From the NCBI RefSeq assembly GCF_016406105.1, contig NZ_CP066308.1, positions 282,501 to 346,500 on the forward strand: a stretch of DNA of 64,000 bases. Reading direction: 5' to 3'. Below the pieces are notes generated by a model. That model searched no databases, was not told the DNA's origin, and saw only the letters and a program-made list of their open reading frames with translations. Positions 35,006-42,900 of this stretch are shown here, piece by piece. Positions within the stretch are counted from its first letter, which is position 1. Each line of letters begins with the position of its first letter. Source of the stretch: Brevibacillus composti. GTDB taxonomy: Bacteria > Bacillota > Bacilli > Brevibacillales > Brevibacillaceae. Position numbers and translations under genes: made by a program.

Positions 35006-35757
35006 AGGTAAAACATGTGTCCAAAGCCTACGGCCCTAAAACAGTGGTGGAGGATGTCACGATGACCATCCCCAAAGGGAAAATCACCTCCTTTATCGGT
35101 CCCAATGGGGCGGGCAAAAGCACCTTGCTGTCGATGATCAGCCGCCTGATCGGCAAGGATGCGGGCGAGATCTACATCGATGGCGTGGAAATCAGCCGCT
35201 GCAAAAGCACGGACCTGGCCAAGAAGATCTCCATCCTCAAGCAGTCCAACCACATCAGTCTGCGGCTCACCGTGCGCGAGCTGGTTTCCTTTGGCCGCTT
35301 TCCCTACTCGCAGGGGAGGCTGACGGACCTGGATGAGAAGCATATCCAGAAGGCCATCCACTACATGGAACTGGAAAGCATGCAGGACAAATATCTGGAC
35401 CAGCTCAGCGGCGGACAAAAGCAGCGCGCTTTCATCGCCATGGTCATCGCCCAGGATACCGAATACATCCTGCTCGATGAGCCGCTGAACAATCTGGACA
35501 TGAAGCATTCCGTGCAGATCATGAAGATCCTGCGCAAGCTGGTCGACGACCTGGGGAAGACGGTGGTGATCGTCATCCACGACATTAATTTCGCTTCCTG
35601 CTATTCCGATGTGATCGTGGCGCTGAAGGACGGGAAGGTGGTCAAAATGGGGACGACCGATGAGATTATCACATCCCCCGTCTTGAAAGAGGTCTACGAC
35701 ATGGACATCCCGATCCAGCACATCGATGACAACAAGATTTGCATTTACTTTTCCTGA
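34999..35757 (+). CDS. iron-siderophore ABC ATPase (YclP-like)
   Basis: A 252-aa ATPase of the FecE/FhuC group. Walker A GPNGAGKST (near 35), Q loop, signature LSGGQKQRAFIAM (near 136) and Walker B ILLDEPLNNLD (near 157) are intact, with His in IVIHDINF. Starts inside the end of the YclO-like gene. It powers the two permeases of this operon. Confidence 0.94.
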   Translation: MVEVKHVSKAYGPKTVVEDVTMTIPKGKITSFIGPNGAGKSTLLSMISRLIGKDAGEIYIDGVEISRCKSTDLAKKISILKQSNHISLRLTVRELVSFGRFPYSQGRLTDLDEKHIQKAIHYMELESMQDKYLDQLSGGQKQRAFIAMVIAQDTEYILLDEPLNNLDMKHSVQIMKILRKLVDDLGKTVVIVIHDINFASCYSDVIVALKDGKVVKMGTTDEIITSPVLKEVYDMDIPIQHIDDNKICIYFS

Positions 35758-35863
35758 CGCAAAGGAATTGGCTTAGCGGCATCGATTCGATGGTTGACCG
35801 GGAGATATCTCTTTTCGGGCGGCCGTCGATGCAAGATAAAACATTCTCTTATGAGGTGAAACC

Positions 35864-36856
35864 ATGAAGAAGTTGGCTTTGTTATTCATGATCGCCGTCC
35901 TGGCTGTCTTTGCGGCAGCGTGCGGCTCTTCCAGTTCCAGCACGACCGGGGGAACCAATGCTTCCGCAGGGCAGCCCCAAGCGGAAGCCCCGCAGGGTGC
36001 GCAGACCCCGGCAGCGGCCGAGGAATTGACGATCAAGCACGAGCTGGGCGAGACAAAGGTAAAGAAAAACCCGCAAAAGGTCGTGGTGTTTGACTTTGGT
36101 ACGCTGGATACACTGGAAAAGCTGGGCGTGGAAGTAGCCGCATTGCCGAAGACCAGCATTCCGAAGTACCTGGAAAAGTTCAAGGACGACAAGTATGCCA
36201 ATGTGGGCAGCCTGAAAGAGCCCGACTTTGAAAAAATCAACGAGATCAAGCCGGATCTGATCATCATTTCCGGCCGCCAATCGGCGATGTACGAAGAGTT
36301 CCAAAAAATTGCCCCGACGATTTATTTGGGCGTGGACACCGCACGGTACATGGACTCGTTTACGGAAAATACAAAAATCATCGGACAGATTTTTGGCAAG
36401 GAAGCCGAAGTCGACCAGGCTTTGGCCAAGATTAACGAGGAGATCAAGCAGCTGCATGACAAAGCCTCTGCCAGCGGAAAACAGGCGCTGATCATCCTGG
36501 CCAATGACGGCAAGGTGAGCGCCTACGGACCGAACTCCCGCTTTGGCATCCTCCATGACGTGTTTGGCTTTGCGCCGGTAGACAAGAATATCGAAGTGTC
36601 CACGCATGGACAAAGCATTTCTTTCGAATACATCGTGGAGAAAGATCCCGATTACCTGTTCGTCGTGGACCGCGGTGTCGTGGCCGGCGGACAATCCTCC
36701 GCGAAGAACGTGGTGGAAAACGAGCTCGTCTCCAAAACAAAGGCATACAAGGATGGACATATCGTGTATCTCAATCCGGACTTCTGGTATCTCTCCGGCG
36801 GCGGGCTGATCTCCGTAGAGGAAATGGTGAAGGAAGTAGAGGCAAGTTTGAAATAG
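35864..36856 (+). CDS. iron-siderophore substrate-binding lipoprotein (YclQ-like)
   Basis: A 330-aa binding protein. A lipoprotein signal with lipobox AAACGSSSSS (Cys near 21) is followed by a low-complexity linker and the FecB/periplasmic-binding type III fold (KKNPQKVVVFDFGTLDTLEKLG; PDLIIISGRQS; DYLFVVDRG). It fits YclQ, the petrobactin receptor, but the ligand is inferred. ATG follows TATGAGGTGAAACC. It lies 106 bp after the ATPase, with a terminator downstream. Confidence 0.92.
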   Translation: MKKLALLFMIAVLAVFAAACGSSSSSTTGGTNASAGQPQAEAPQGAQTPAAAEELTIKHELGETKVKKNPQKVVVFDFGTLDTLEKLGVEVAALPKTSIPKYLEKFKDDKYANVGSLKEPDFEKINEIKPDLIIISGRQSAMYEEFQKIAPTIYLGVDTARYMDSFTENTKIIGQIFGKEAEVDQALAKINEEIKQLHDKASASGKQALIILANDGKVSAYGPNSRFGILHDVFGFAPVDKNIEVSTHGQSISFEYIVEKDPDYLFVVDRGVVAGGQSSAKNVVENELVSKTKAYKDGHIVYLNPDFWYLSGGGLISVEEMVKEVEASLK

Positions 36857-36940
36857 AGTAGATAAAAGCTTGAAGTCGAACTGAAGGAAACAGCAAGCGG
36901 CATCGAAGGTAGTTTACCGGAGTTTGACACCGGATCGCGA

Positions 36941-36976
36941 AGGGGCCTTTCCAGGAGGGAAGGGTCTCTTTTTATT
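36941..36976 (+). terminator. Rho-independent terminator after the siderophore operon
   Basis: GGCCTTTCC - AGGA - GGGAAGGGTC hairpin with one wobble, followed by TCTTTTTATTT. Confidence 0.75.
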
Positions 36977-37117
36977 TGAAAGGTAAGAGTATGCGAGTCT
37001 GGCAGGTTGGCGTTCCCAAGAAAAAAAGAGCTAGATAGAAAGGAAAATAGCAAAGTCGCTTAACCACTTAAACAGACTTATGAGGCACTTCCCGAGCGGT
37101 CCTTCTTAATAACACTA

Positions 37118-37146
37118 TTAAGGGTAAAGAAAAAATTGGATATAAT
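37118..37146 (+). promoter_or_regulatory. candidate promoter of cas12b
   Basis: -10 TATAAT at 37141-37146 is perfect; the matching -35, TTAAGG at 37118-37123 (17-bp spacer), is weak. It lies 60 bp before cas12b. The rest of 36977-37117 holds nothing I recognise. Confidence 0.5.
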
Positions 37147-37206
37147 GGAAACAGCTAAATAATTTATTTAGAAAATAAACGAACTAAGAAAGGCAGGGAG
37201 TCCCTT

Positions 37207-40200
37207 ATGGCAATAAAAAGCATGAAACTCAAGCTGAAGACAAAGTCCGGTTCAAACGCACTTTCCATAAGAAAAGGGCTATGGAAAACACATGAGATGA
37301 TGAATGCCGGGATAGCCTATTACATGGAATGGCTTACCTTGCTCCGTCAGGAATCCATCGGATTACGCTCCAAAGAAGAATTACGCCTGGAACTGATCTT
37401 GAGGTTAAAGAGACAACAGCAACAAAATGGTTATGTGGGAGATTCGTCAAACATCCCTGAAGAGGTTTTTACCGTCTTGCGTGAATTATACGAGTGTATC
37501 GTCCCTTCATCTGTAAGGCAGAGCGGTGATGCTCAAGTCTTGAGCCGCAAGTATCTGAGCCCCCTTGTCGATCCAAAAAGCAAGGGAGGTGAAGGGGAAT
37601 CGAAAGCGGGCAGAAAGCCGGGCTGGTTGTTGAAGCAAGAAGCTGGTGACCCATCGTGGGAGCAAGACTACGAAAAAGCAAAAAAACGCAAAGAGTCCGA
37701 TCCGACTGCAAGATTGATGCAAAAGTTGAGAGAGTATGGCCTCAAGCCCCTCTTCCCATTATTCACAAACGAACAAAAGGAAATACAGTGGCTCCCTTTA
37801 AAAGAAAACCAGTATGTACGAACGTGGGATCGGGACATGTTTCAACAGGCTATCGAGCGTCTCCTCTCTTGGGAGTCCTGGAATCTGCGTTTGAAAGATG
37901 AACGTGATGAACTGCTGCAAAAAGCAGTACGGTTTGAACAGAATTATCTGATAGATGCGGATGAATGGATGGAACCGCTAAAACAATACGAATTGGCAAG
38001 AGCGAAAGAACTGGCCCAGGTAGCAGAAGCGCCCGTTACCGACTTCATGATCACCAAAAGACAGATCAGAGGCTGGAAACAGCTTTCCGAAAAATGGGGA
38101 AAACTTGATAAAAATGCAAGTGAAGAGGACTTCATAGCGATAATAGCCGAGGTACAGAGCAGTATGCCGAAAGAGTTTGGAGACCCGATACTCTTTCGTT
38201 TCCTTGCCAGACCTGAGAATCACTGGATTTGGCGTGATCACCAGGACCGATTGTTTCTCTTCCAGACGTATAATGAGTTGAAGAGGCGTTTGGCTCAGGT
38301 AAAGGAACAAGCAACATTTACACTTCCAGATCCCGTGAATCATCCCCTGTGGATTCGGTTTGATGCGAGAGGGGGAAACTTGCATGATTATGATCTGTGG
38401 CAGGAAAGCAGGAAAAGCCGTTCACGTCAAACCGTGACATTTAGCAGTCTGATTATGCCTTCCGATCAAGGCTGGGAAGAGCAAGCTGACGTAGAAGTGG
38501 AGATCGCTCTGTCCAAGCAGTTTTATCGTCAAGTAAGAATTCAGGACCATACAAAAGGAAAACAAGAGATCATTTTTTATGATTACAGTGTACACAGCGG
38601 GAAACCCGCCAATATACCACTTCATGGTTATTTGGGTGGAGCGAAGATTCAGTTTGATAGAAAGCATCTGGAAAAGAATCGGGATAAGGTAGCCCTAGGG
38701 GAAATTGGCTCTGTTTTTCTTAATGTCACGGTAGATATTGAACCGTTCCAGCCGTTAAAGAATGGTAGATTGCAAACTCCTTTGGGACAGGTTTTAAAGG
38801 TATTGCCCAAAGAGTGGCCAAAAGTAATCGAGTACAAGCCGTCGGAACTGGAAAATTGGTGGAAAGAGACCTTGGATGCCCAAATCCTCTCCACAGAACA
38901 AAAGAAGGGGATAGAATCACTTTCTGCCGGAATGCGGATCATGACAGTGGACATGGGCATTCGCTCTTCGGCGGCAGTATCTATTTTTGAGATTGCTACA
39001 GAAAGACCAACGGATTCCAGCAAATTATGCTTTCGCCTGCCAGATAACGATCTGTATGCAGTGCATTGCAGAAGTTTACTGGTGAACCTCCCCGGCGAAA
39101 AGCCGGATAAGCGTATCCGGGAGGCACGCGAGCTGAGAACAAATCAGCGCTACGGGGTACGACAGTTAATCAGAATGCTGAGCAATATCCAGAGGCTCCA
39201 TAGCAGGGAAACAGAAGCGGAACGCCTGAAAGCCGTGACTGATTTGGAGCAAGCACTATGGCAGAATGAAAACGTAACTCAAGTTGAGCGAGATCAGCTA
39301 ATTCCAGTGTTACGCGAATTGCTTCAAAGGGTGACGGCAGATCCTGATGTTTGGACCGAGCAAATAGAAAAGACATATCGGGAACTGGAAAGATTGGTGG
39401 GTGCTGCTTTAACCAAGTGGAAAAAGTCTTTTGGTCCCGGCAGGAGAAACCTAGCAGGTTTGTCCATGTGGAATATAGAGGAACTGGAAAGTCTGCGTCG
39501 CATGCTAATTTCTTGGAGCAAGCGGAGTAGAAGGCCTCAGGAAAAAAATCATCTTCAAGAGAAGGAGCAATTTGCACAGGGTTTACTGACTCACATACAA
39601 GAGGTGAAAGATAACCGTTTGAAGCAAATGGCTAATTTAATCGTAATGACAGCACTTGGCTACAAGTATGTGGACAAACATGCAAAATGGGTAGCCAGCT
39701 ATCCCGCCTGTCAGATCATCTTGTTTGAAGACCTGAGCAGGTATCGAATGAAACAGGATCGTTCACGCATGGAAAACTCTCTGTTGATGAAATGGGCACA
39801 TCGCAGTATCCCCAGACACACGTGGATGCAAGGTGAACCATTTGGGTTACAGGTGGGGGATGTCAGGTCGGAATTTTCATCCCGTTTTCATGCACGAACC
39901 GGTGCTCCAGGCATTCGTTGCCATGTAGTCACGGAAAAAGATATCAACAACCCGTTGTTTAAAGACCAGCTTCTTCGAAAAAATTTCTTAAAAGAAGAGC
40001 AGTTTCAGTACCTTCAGCCAGGAGACATCGTTCCGATGCAGGGCGGAGAACTGTTTGTCACATTGTCTGGACCAAATAGTCAAGATGTCATTTTGATTCA
40101 TGCGGATATTAATGCGGCTCAAAATCTTCAGAGGAGGTTTTGGACGCGAAACCAAGAGATATTTCGAATTGTTTGCCAGGCTGTTGAATACGAGGGTAAC

Positions 40201-40533
40201 GTTGCATTTGTTCCAAAATACGAAAAACGTCTGGGTAAAGGTTTGTTGGTCAAGCGATTTGCAGATGAACAGGTATATAAATGGGACGCGCAAGCCAAAC
40301 TTAAAAGTAAAAAAGCCTTACCGGACGATTCATACGAATCTGAAGACGGGGAAGAATCCTTTGAAGGTCTGGAAGAAGCAAAAGAGGTTCGCGGCGAATA
40401 TAAAACCTTGTTTCGCGATCCCAGTGGAACATTCTTTCCAAGCGATACATGGCGACCACAGGTAGAATTTTGGGGTATCGTAAAAGCCAGACTGGAGAAG
40501 CTGCTCAGAGAAAAAATATTGACGGGTCGTTAG
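37207..40533 (+). CDS. cas12b: Cas12b (C2c1) RNA-guided DNA nuclease
   Basis: Type V-B effector, 1108 aa, the same size class as known Bacillus and Alicyclobacillus Cas12b (about 1108-1129 aa). It shares family segments throughout: RKGLWKTHEMMNAGIAYYMEW at the start, SGRKP-type AGRKPGWLLKQEAGDPSWE, QATFTLPDPVNHPLWIRFD, GYLGGAKIQFDRKHL. The split RuvC is complete: Asp582 in MTVDMGIRSS, Glu841 in ILFEDLSRY and Asp967 in LIHADINAAQNLQ. The Nuc lobe contains FSSRFHARTGAPGIRC. The nuclease is predicted to need the tracrRNA encoded downstream and a 5' T-rich PAM (family knowledge). ATG follows AAAGGCAGGGAG. It heads the cas operon. Confidence 0.97.
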   Translation: MAIKSMKLKLKTKSGSNALSIRKGLWKTHEMMNAGIAYYMEWLTLLRQESIGLRSKEELRLELILRLKRQQQQNGYVGDSSNIPEEVFTVLRELYECIVPSSVRQSGDAQVLSRKYLSPLVDPKSKGGEGESKAGRKPGWLLKQEAGDPSWEQDYEKAKKRKESDPTARLMQKLREYGLKPLFPLFTNEQKEIQWLPLKENQYVRTWDRDMFQQAIERLLSWESWNLRLKDERDELLQKAVRFEQNYLIDADEWMEPLKQYELARAKELAQVAEAPVTDFMITKRQIRGWKQLSEKWGKLDKNASEEDFIAIIAEVQSSMPKEFGDPILFRFLARPENHWIWRDHQDRLFLFQTYNELKRRLAQVKEQATFTLPDPVNHPLWIRFDARGGNLHDYDLWQESRKSRSRQTVTFSSLIMPSDQGWEEQADVEVEIALSKQFYRQVRIQDHTKGKQEIIFYDYSVHSGKPANIPLHGYLGGAKIQFDRKHLEKNRDKVALGEIGSVFLNVTVDIEPFQPLKNGRLQTPLGQVLKVLPKEWPKVIEYKPSELENWWKETLDAQILSTEQKKGIESLSAGMRIMTVDMGIRSSAAVSIFEIATERPTDSSKLCFRLPDNDLYAVHCRSLLVNLPGEKPDKRIREARELRTNQRYGVRQLIRMLSNIQRLHSRETEAERLKAVTDLEQALWQNENVTQVERDQLIPVLRELLQRVTADPDVWTEQIEKTYRELERLVGAALTKWKKSFGPGRRNLAGLSMWNIEELESLRRMLISWSKRSRRPQEKNHLQEKEQFAQGLLTHIQEVKDNRLKQMANLIVMTALGYKYVDKHAKWVASYPACQIILFEDLSRYRMKQDRSRMENSLLMKWAHRSIPRHTWMQGEPFGLQVGDVRSEFSSRFHARTGAPGIRCHVVTEKDINNPLFKDQLLRKNFLKEEQFQYLQPGDIVPMQGGELFVTLSGPNSQDVILIHADINAAQNLQRRFWTRNQEIFRIVCQAVEYEGNVAFVPKYEKRLGKGLLVKRFADEQVYKWDAQAKLKSKKALPDDSYESEDGEESFEGLEEAKEVRGEYKTLFRDPSGTFFPSDTWRPQVEFWGIVKARLEKLLREKILTGR

Positions 40534-40561
40534 GGGGCAAACACAGGAGGTCCCTATTGTC

Positions 40562-42226
40562 ATGTCGACTATTCCTATTCGGATGTTAAATGAGGTACAG
40601 TATTGTGAGCGTCTCTTTTACATCATGCATGTGCAAGGACTTTTTGAGGACAGCGTAGATACAATAGAAGGAACCGCTCAACACCGACGGGCTGAAATGA
40701 GACTAAGAAAAGGGGAGATTGCACCAGAAGAACTCTGGGGCAACGCTCCCTTTAGTCTACATCTGGGAGATGAGCAATTAGGGATTGTCGGTAAATTGGA
40801 CACGGTATCCCTTGAAGACAATCAATGGTCTCCGGTGGAAGCAAAGCATTCATCTTCGCCGGACGCTTCCCGGTCATTTTTTGTTGGGGAGTATGAACTA
40901 TCGGGAAGCGCATGGCCCAATGACCAGATTCAACTTTGTGCTCAAGGCATGCTGCTTCGCTCCAATGGCTATCGCTCCGATTACGGCTTTTTGTACTACA
41001 GGGGAAACAAACGAAAAGTAAAAATTGAATTTACCGAAGAACTCGTGAAGGCTACCCAGGCTTGCATTGACAGGGCTAAGATAATTGAGAAATCCGGCAT
41101 CCCTGGACCGTTGCAGGATTCGAACAAATGCTTTCGCTGTTCAATGAATTATGTCTGCTTGCCTGATGAAACAAACTATTTGCTCGGGACTAGTACAAAC
41201 ATCAGGAAAATTGTTCCGGACCGATCAGATGGCGGAGTATTGTATGTGATGGAACACGGTGCCAGGCTCGGGAAATCGGGAGAGAGTTTGACCATATCAT
41301 ACAAAGACGGACGGGTAGACGATATTCCCATAAAGGATTTAGTCCACGTTACACTGATGGGAAACGTGCAATGTTCTACTCAATTGCTGCATTTTCTCAT
41401 GGCCTGTGGAGTCAGTATTAGCTATCTCAGCAGTCACGGAAAATTGGTCGCGGTAACTACTCCCCCTGTCAGTAAAAATATTGGGGTCCGCAAAAACCAA
41501 TTTATTAAGTTCCAACACCCAGAAATAGCACTAAAATTGGCAAGATGGATTGTACAAGCGAAGATAGCCAACCAACGGACTTTGATACGACGAAATGGAA
41601 ATGTACAAAAAACAGTATTGCATGAAATGAAGGAGTTGCAGAAAAAAGCGGAAATCGTGGAGAGTCTGGATAGCCTGAGAGGTATAGAGGGGCGTGCTGG
41701 CAGACTTTACATGCAATCCTTCCCTACCATGCTAAAAAAACTGGAATATGAAGAAAAGCTGATTATGAACGGTCGAAATCGCCGTCCCCCTAAGGATCCG
41801 GTGAACGCCCTACTGTCGTTAGGATATACCCTTCTTGCTAGAGATGTTTATGCGACATGTGTGAATGTCGGCCTCGATCCACTTTTTGGTTTTTATCATA
41901 GCATGGAACCGGGTCGTCCCTCTTTAGCTCTGGATATTATGGAACCCTTTCGCCCTCTCATCGTAGACAGCGTTGTTCTGCGTGTGTTAAATACAGGTGA
42001 AGTACAAAGAGAAGACTTCTATTGGGGACCGGATAGCTGCCAATTAAAGAAAAATGGACGAAAAGCCTTCTTCGCCGCATACGAGCGCAGAATGCAGGAA
42101 ATGCTTACTCACCCAAGCTTTGGGTACAAGATCAGTTATCGTCGGACATTGGAGCTTGAGACACGTATGGTAGCCAGGTATCTCGATGGTGAACTACCCG
42201 AATACCGTCCATTGATTACAAGGTAG
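40562..42226 (+). CDS. cas4-cas1: Cas4-Cas1 fusion adaptation protein
   Basis: Spacer-acquisition protein of 554 aa, the fused form normal for type V-B. Residues 1-205 are Cas4: N-terminal Cys in QYCERLFYIMHVQG, nuclease Asp in GKLDTV, Glu and Lys in PVEAKH, and three C-terminal iron-sulfur cysteines in NKCFRCSMNYVCLP. Residues 215-554 are Cas1 integrase: Glu376 in GIEGRAGRLYM, His446 in FGFYHS and Glu461 in DIMEPFRP form the metal site. All key residues are intact. Cas4 trims and selects PAM-bearing prespacers. ATG follows ACAGGAGGTCCC. It ends 2 bp before cas2. Confidence 0.96.
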   Translation: MSTIPIRMLNEVQYCERLFYIMHVQGLFEDSVDTIEGTAQHRRAEMRLRKGEIAPEELWGNAPFSLHLGDEQLGIVGKLDTVSLEDNQWSPVEAKHSSSPDASRSFFVGEYELSGSAWPNDQIQLCAQGMLLRSNGYRSDYGFLYYRGNKRKVKIEFTEELVKATQACIDRAKIIEKSGIPGPLQDSNKCFRCSMNYVCLPDETNYLLGTSTNIRKIVPDRSDGGVLYVMEHGARLGKSGESLTISYKDGRVDDIPIKDLVHVTLMGNVQCSTQLLHFLMACGVSISYLSSHGKLVAVTTPPVSKNIGVRKNQFIKFQHPEIALKLARWIVQAKIANQRTLIRRNGNVQKTVLHEMKELQKKAEIVESLDSLRGIEGRAGRLYMQSFPTMLKKLEYEEKLIMNGRNRRPPKDPVNALLSLGYTLLARDVYATCVNVGLDPLFGFYHSMEPGRPSLALDIMEPFRPLIVDSVVLRVLNTGEVQREDFYWGPDSCQLKKNGRKAFFAAYERRMQEMLTHPSFGYKISYRRTLELETRMVARYLDGELPEYRPLITR

Positions 42227-42228
42227 CT

Positions 42229-42522
42229 ATGAGACAATATGTATTGGTTAGTTACGATATTGGAGATCCTAAAAGATGGCGGAAGGTTTTCAAGTTGATG
42301 AAGGGATATGGTGACCATGTACAGTATTCGGTATTCATTTGCCAACTGACGGGTGTACAAGAGGCCGAACTCAAAGCAAAGCTGGAAGATATCGTCCATC
42401 ACAAGCAAGATCAAGTGATGTTTGTCCAGATTGGACCTGTGACAAAAAACCAGTTAGATAAGAGGATATCCACAGTAGGGAAAGAATACCTGCCGCGAGA
42501 TATTACCAAACTTATCTATTAA
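42229..42522 (+). CDS. cas2: Cas2 adaptation protein
   Basis: A 97-aa Cas2 that bridges two Cas1 dimers in the integration complex. Ferredoxin-like start MRQYVLVSYDIGDPKRWRKV carries the conserved Asp10; YSVFICQLTG follows near 34. ATG sits 2 bp after the cas4-cas1 stop, with the ribosome site inside that gene. The last cas gene before the tracrRNA. Confidence 0.96.
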   Translation: MRQYVLVSYDIGDPKRWRKVFKLMKGYGDHVQYSVFICQLTGVQEAELKAKLEDIVHHKQDQVMFVQIGPVTKNQLDKRISTVGKEYLPRDITKLIY

Positions 42523-42534
42523 TCACTATATAAG

Positions 42535-42563
42535 TTGTTAGATTTTTCAAGTTATGATAAAAT
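42535..42563 (+). promoter_or_regulatory. promoter of the tracrRNA
   Basis: -35 TTGTTA at 42535-42540, 17-bp spacer, -10 TAAAAT at 42558-42563. Transcription should begin near 42570. Confidence 0.7.
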
Positions 42564-42569
42564 AAAGCT

Positions 42570-42718
42570 GGCATCTATAGGATGTCGGTAATCCCGTGCA
42601 TGTGCACTGTACGTGATAAACGTACGATCACGGGTAACTTCTTTCTTTCACTATCTGTTCGGGGATTTGACCAGCGATGGATTCGGACCCATCGCTTAGG
42701 TCGAATCCAATTTTTTTC
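42570..42718 (+). ncRNA. tracrRNA of the type V-B system
   Basis: About 149 nt between cas2 and the array, read in the array direction. 5' part: hairpin GGCATC/GATGTC, then a long stem CCCGTG/CACGGG (42595-42633 region) enclosing hairpins GTGCA/TGCAC and GTACGT/ACGTAC. The anti-repeat (42635-42662) is TAACTTCT, then TTC, then TTTCACTATCTGTTCGG. It complements the CRISPR repeat over 8 and 17 bp, with a 3/5-nt internal loop between. A hairpin plus T tract (42679-42717) ends the RNA. The arrangement of a CCCGT-type stem directly before the anti-repeat matches known Cas12b tracrRNAs. End points are inferred. Confidence 0.9.
42679..42717 (+). terminator. Rho-independent terminator of the tracrRNA
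   Basis: GGATTCGGACC (42679-42689) pairs with GGTCGAATCC (42699-42708) with one bulge, followed by AA and seven T. An alternative stem AGCGATGG/CCATCGCT (42673-42680 with 42689-42696) overlaps its 5' arm. Confidence 0.85.
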
Positions 42719-42900
42719 ATGCGAGCACTTGCTCAGGGCAAAAACATCAGATGTTGCTCGAATGCGTTGGTACTACTGGGTTCCTGCGGATTTTCTCATG
42801 GTAGTTGGTGGGTTTAGGATACCCTCATGATGAACGAAATTTGGGTTGCTCGAAACAGAGGGCTGAAAAGATTCCGGTTGTAGTGTTGGTGCGAGCAGCA
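42719..42900 (+). other. CRISPR leader
   Basis: 182 bp between the tracrRNA terminator and the first repeat, without a gene. It contains two copies of GTTGCTCGAA about 90 bp apart (one near 42753, one near 42845). The leader side is set by the direction in which the repeat's 3' end, GAGAAGTTAGCAC, would precede each guide. No clear array promoter was identified. Confidence 0.65.

Noticed and set aside
35758..35863. Possible Fur box before the siderophore-binding protein
   Set aside because: I looked for a GATAATGATWATCATTATC-like palindrome and found none. Iron control of this gene is not supported by the sequence shown.
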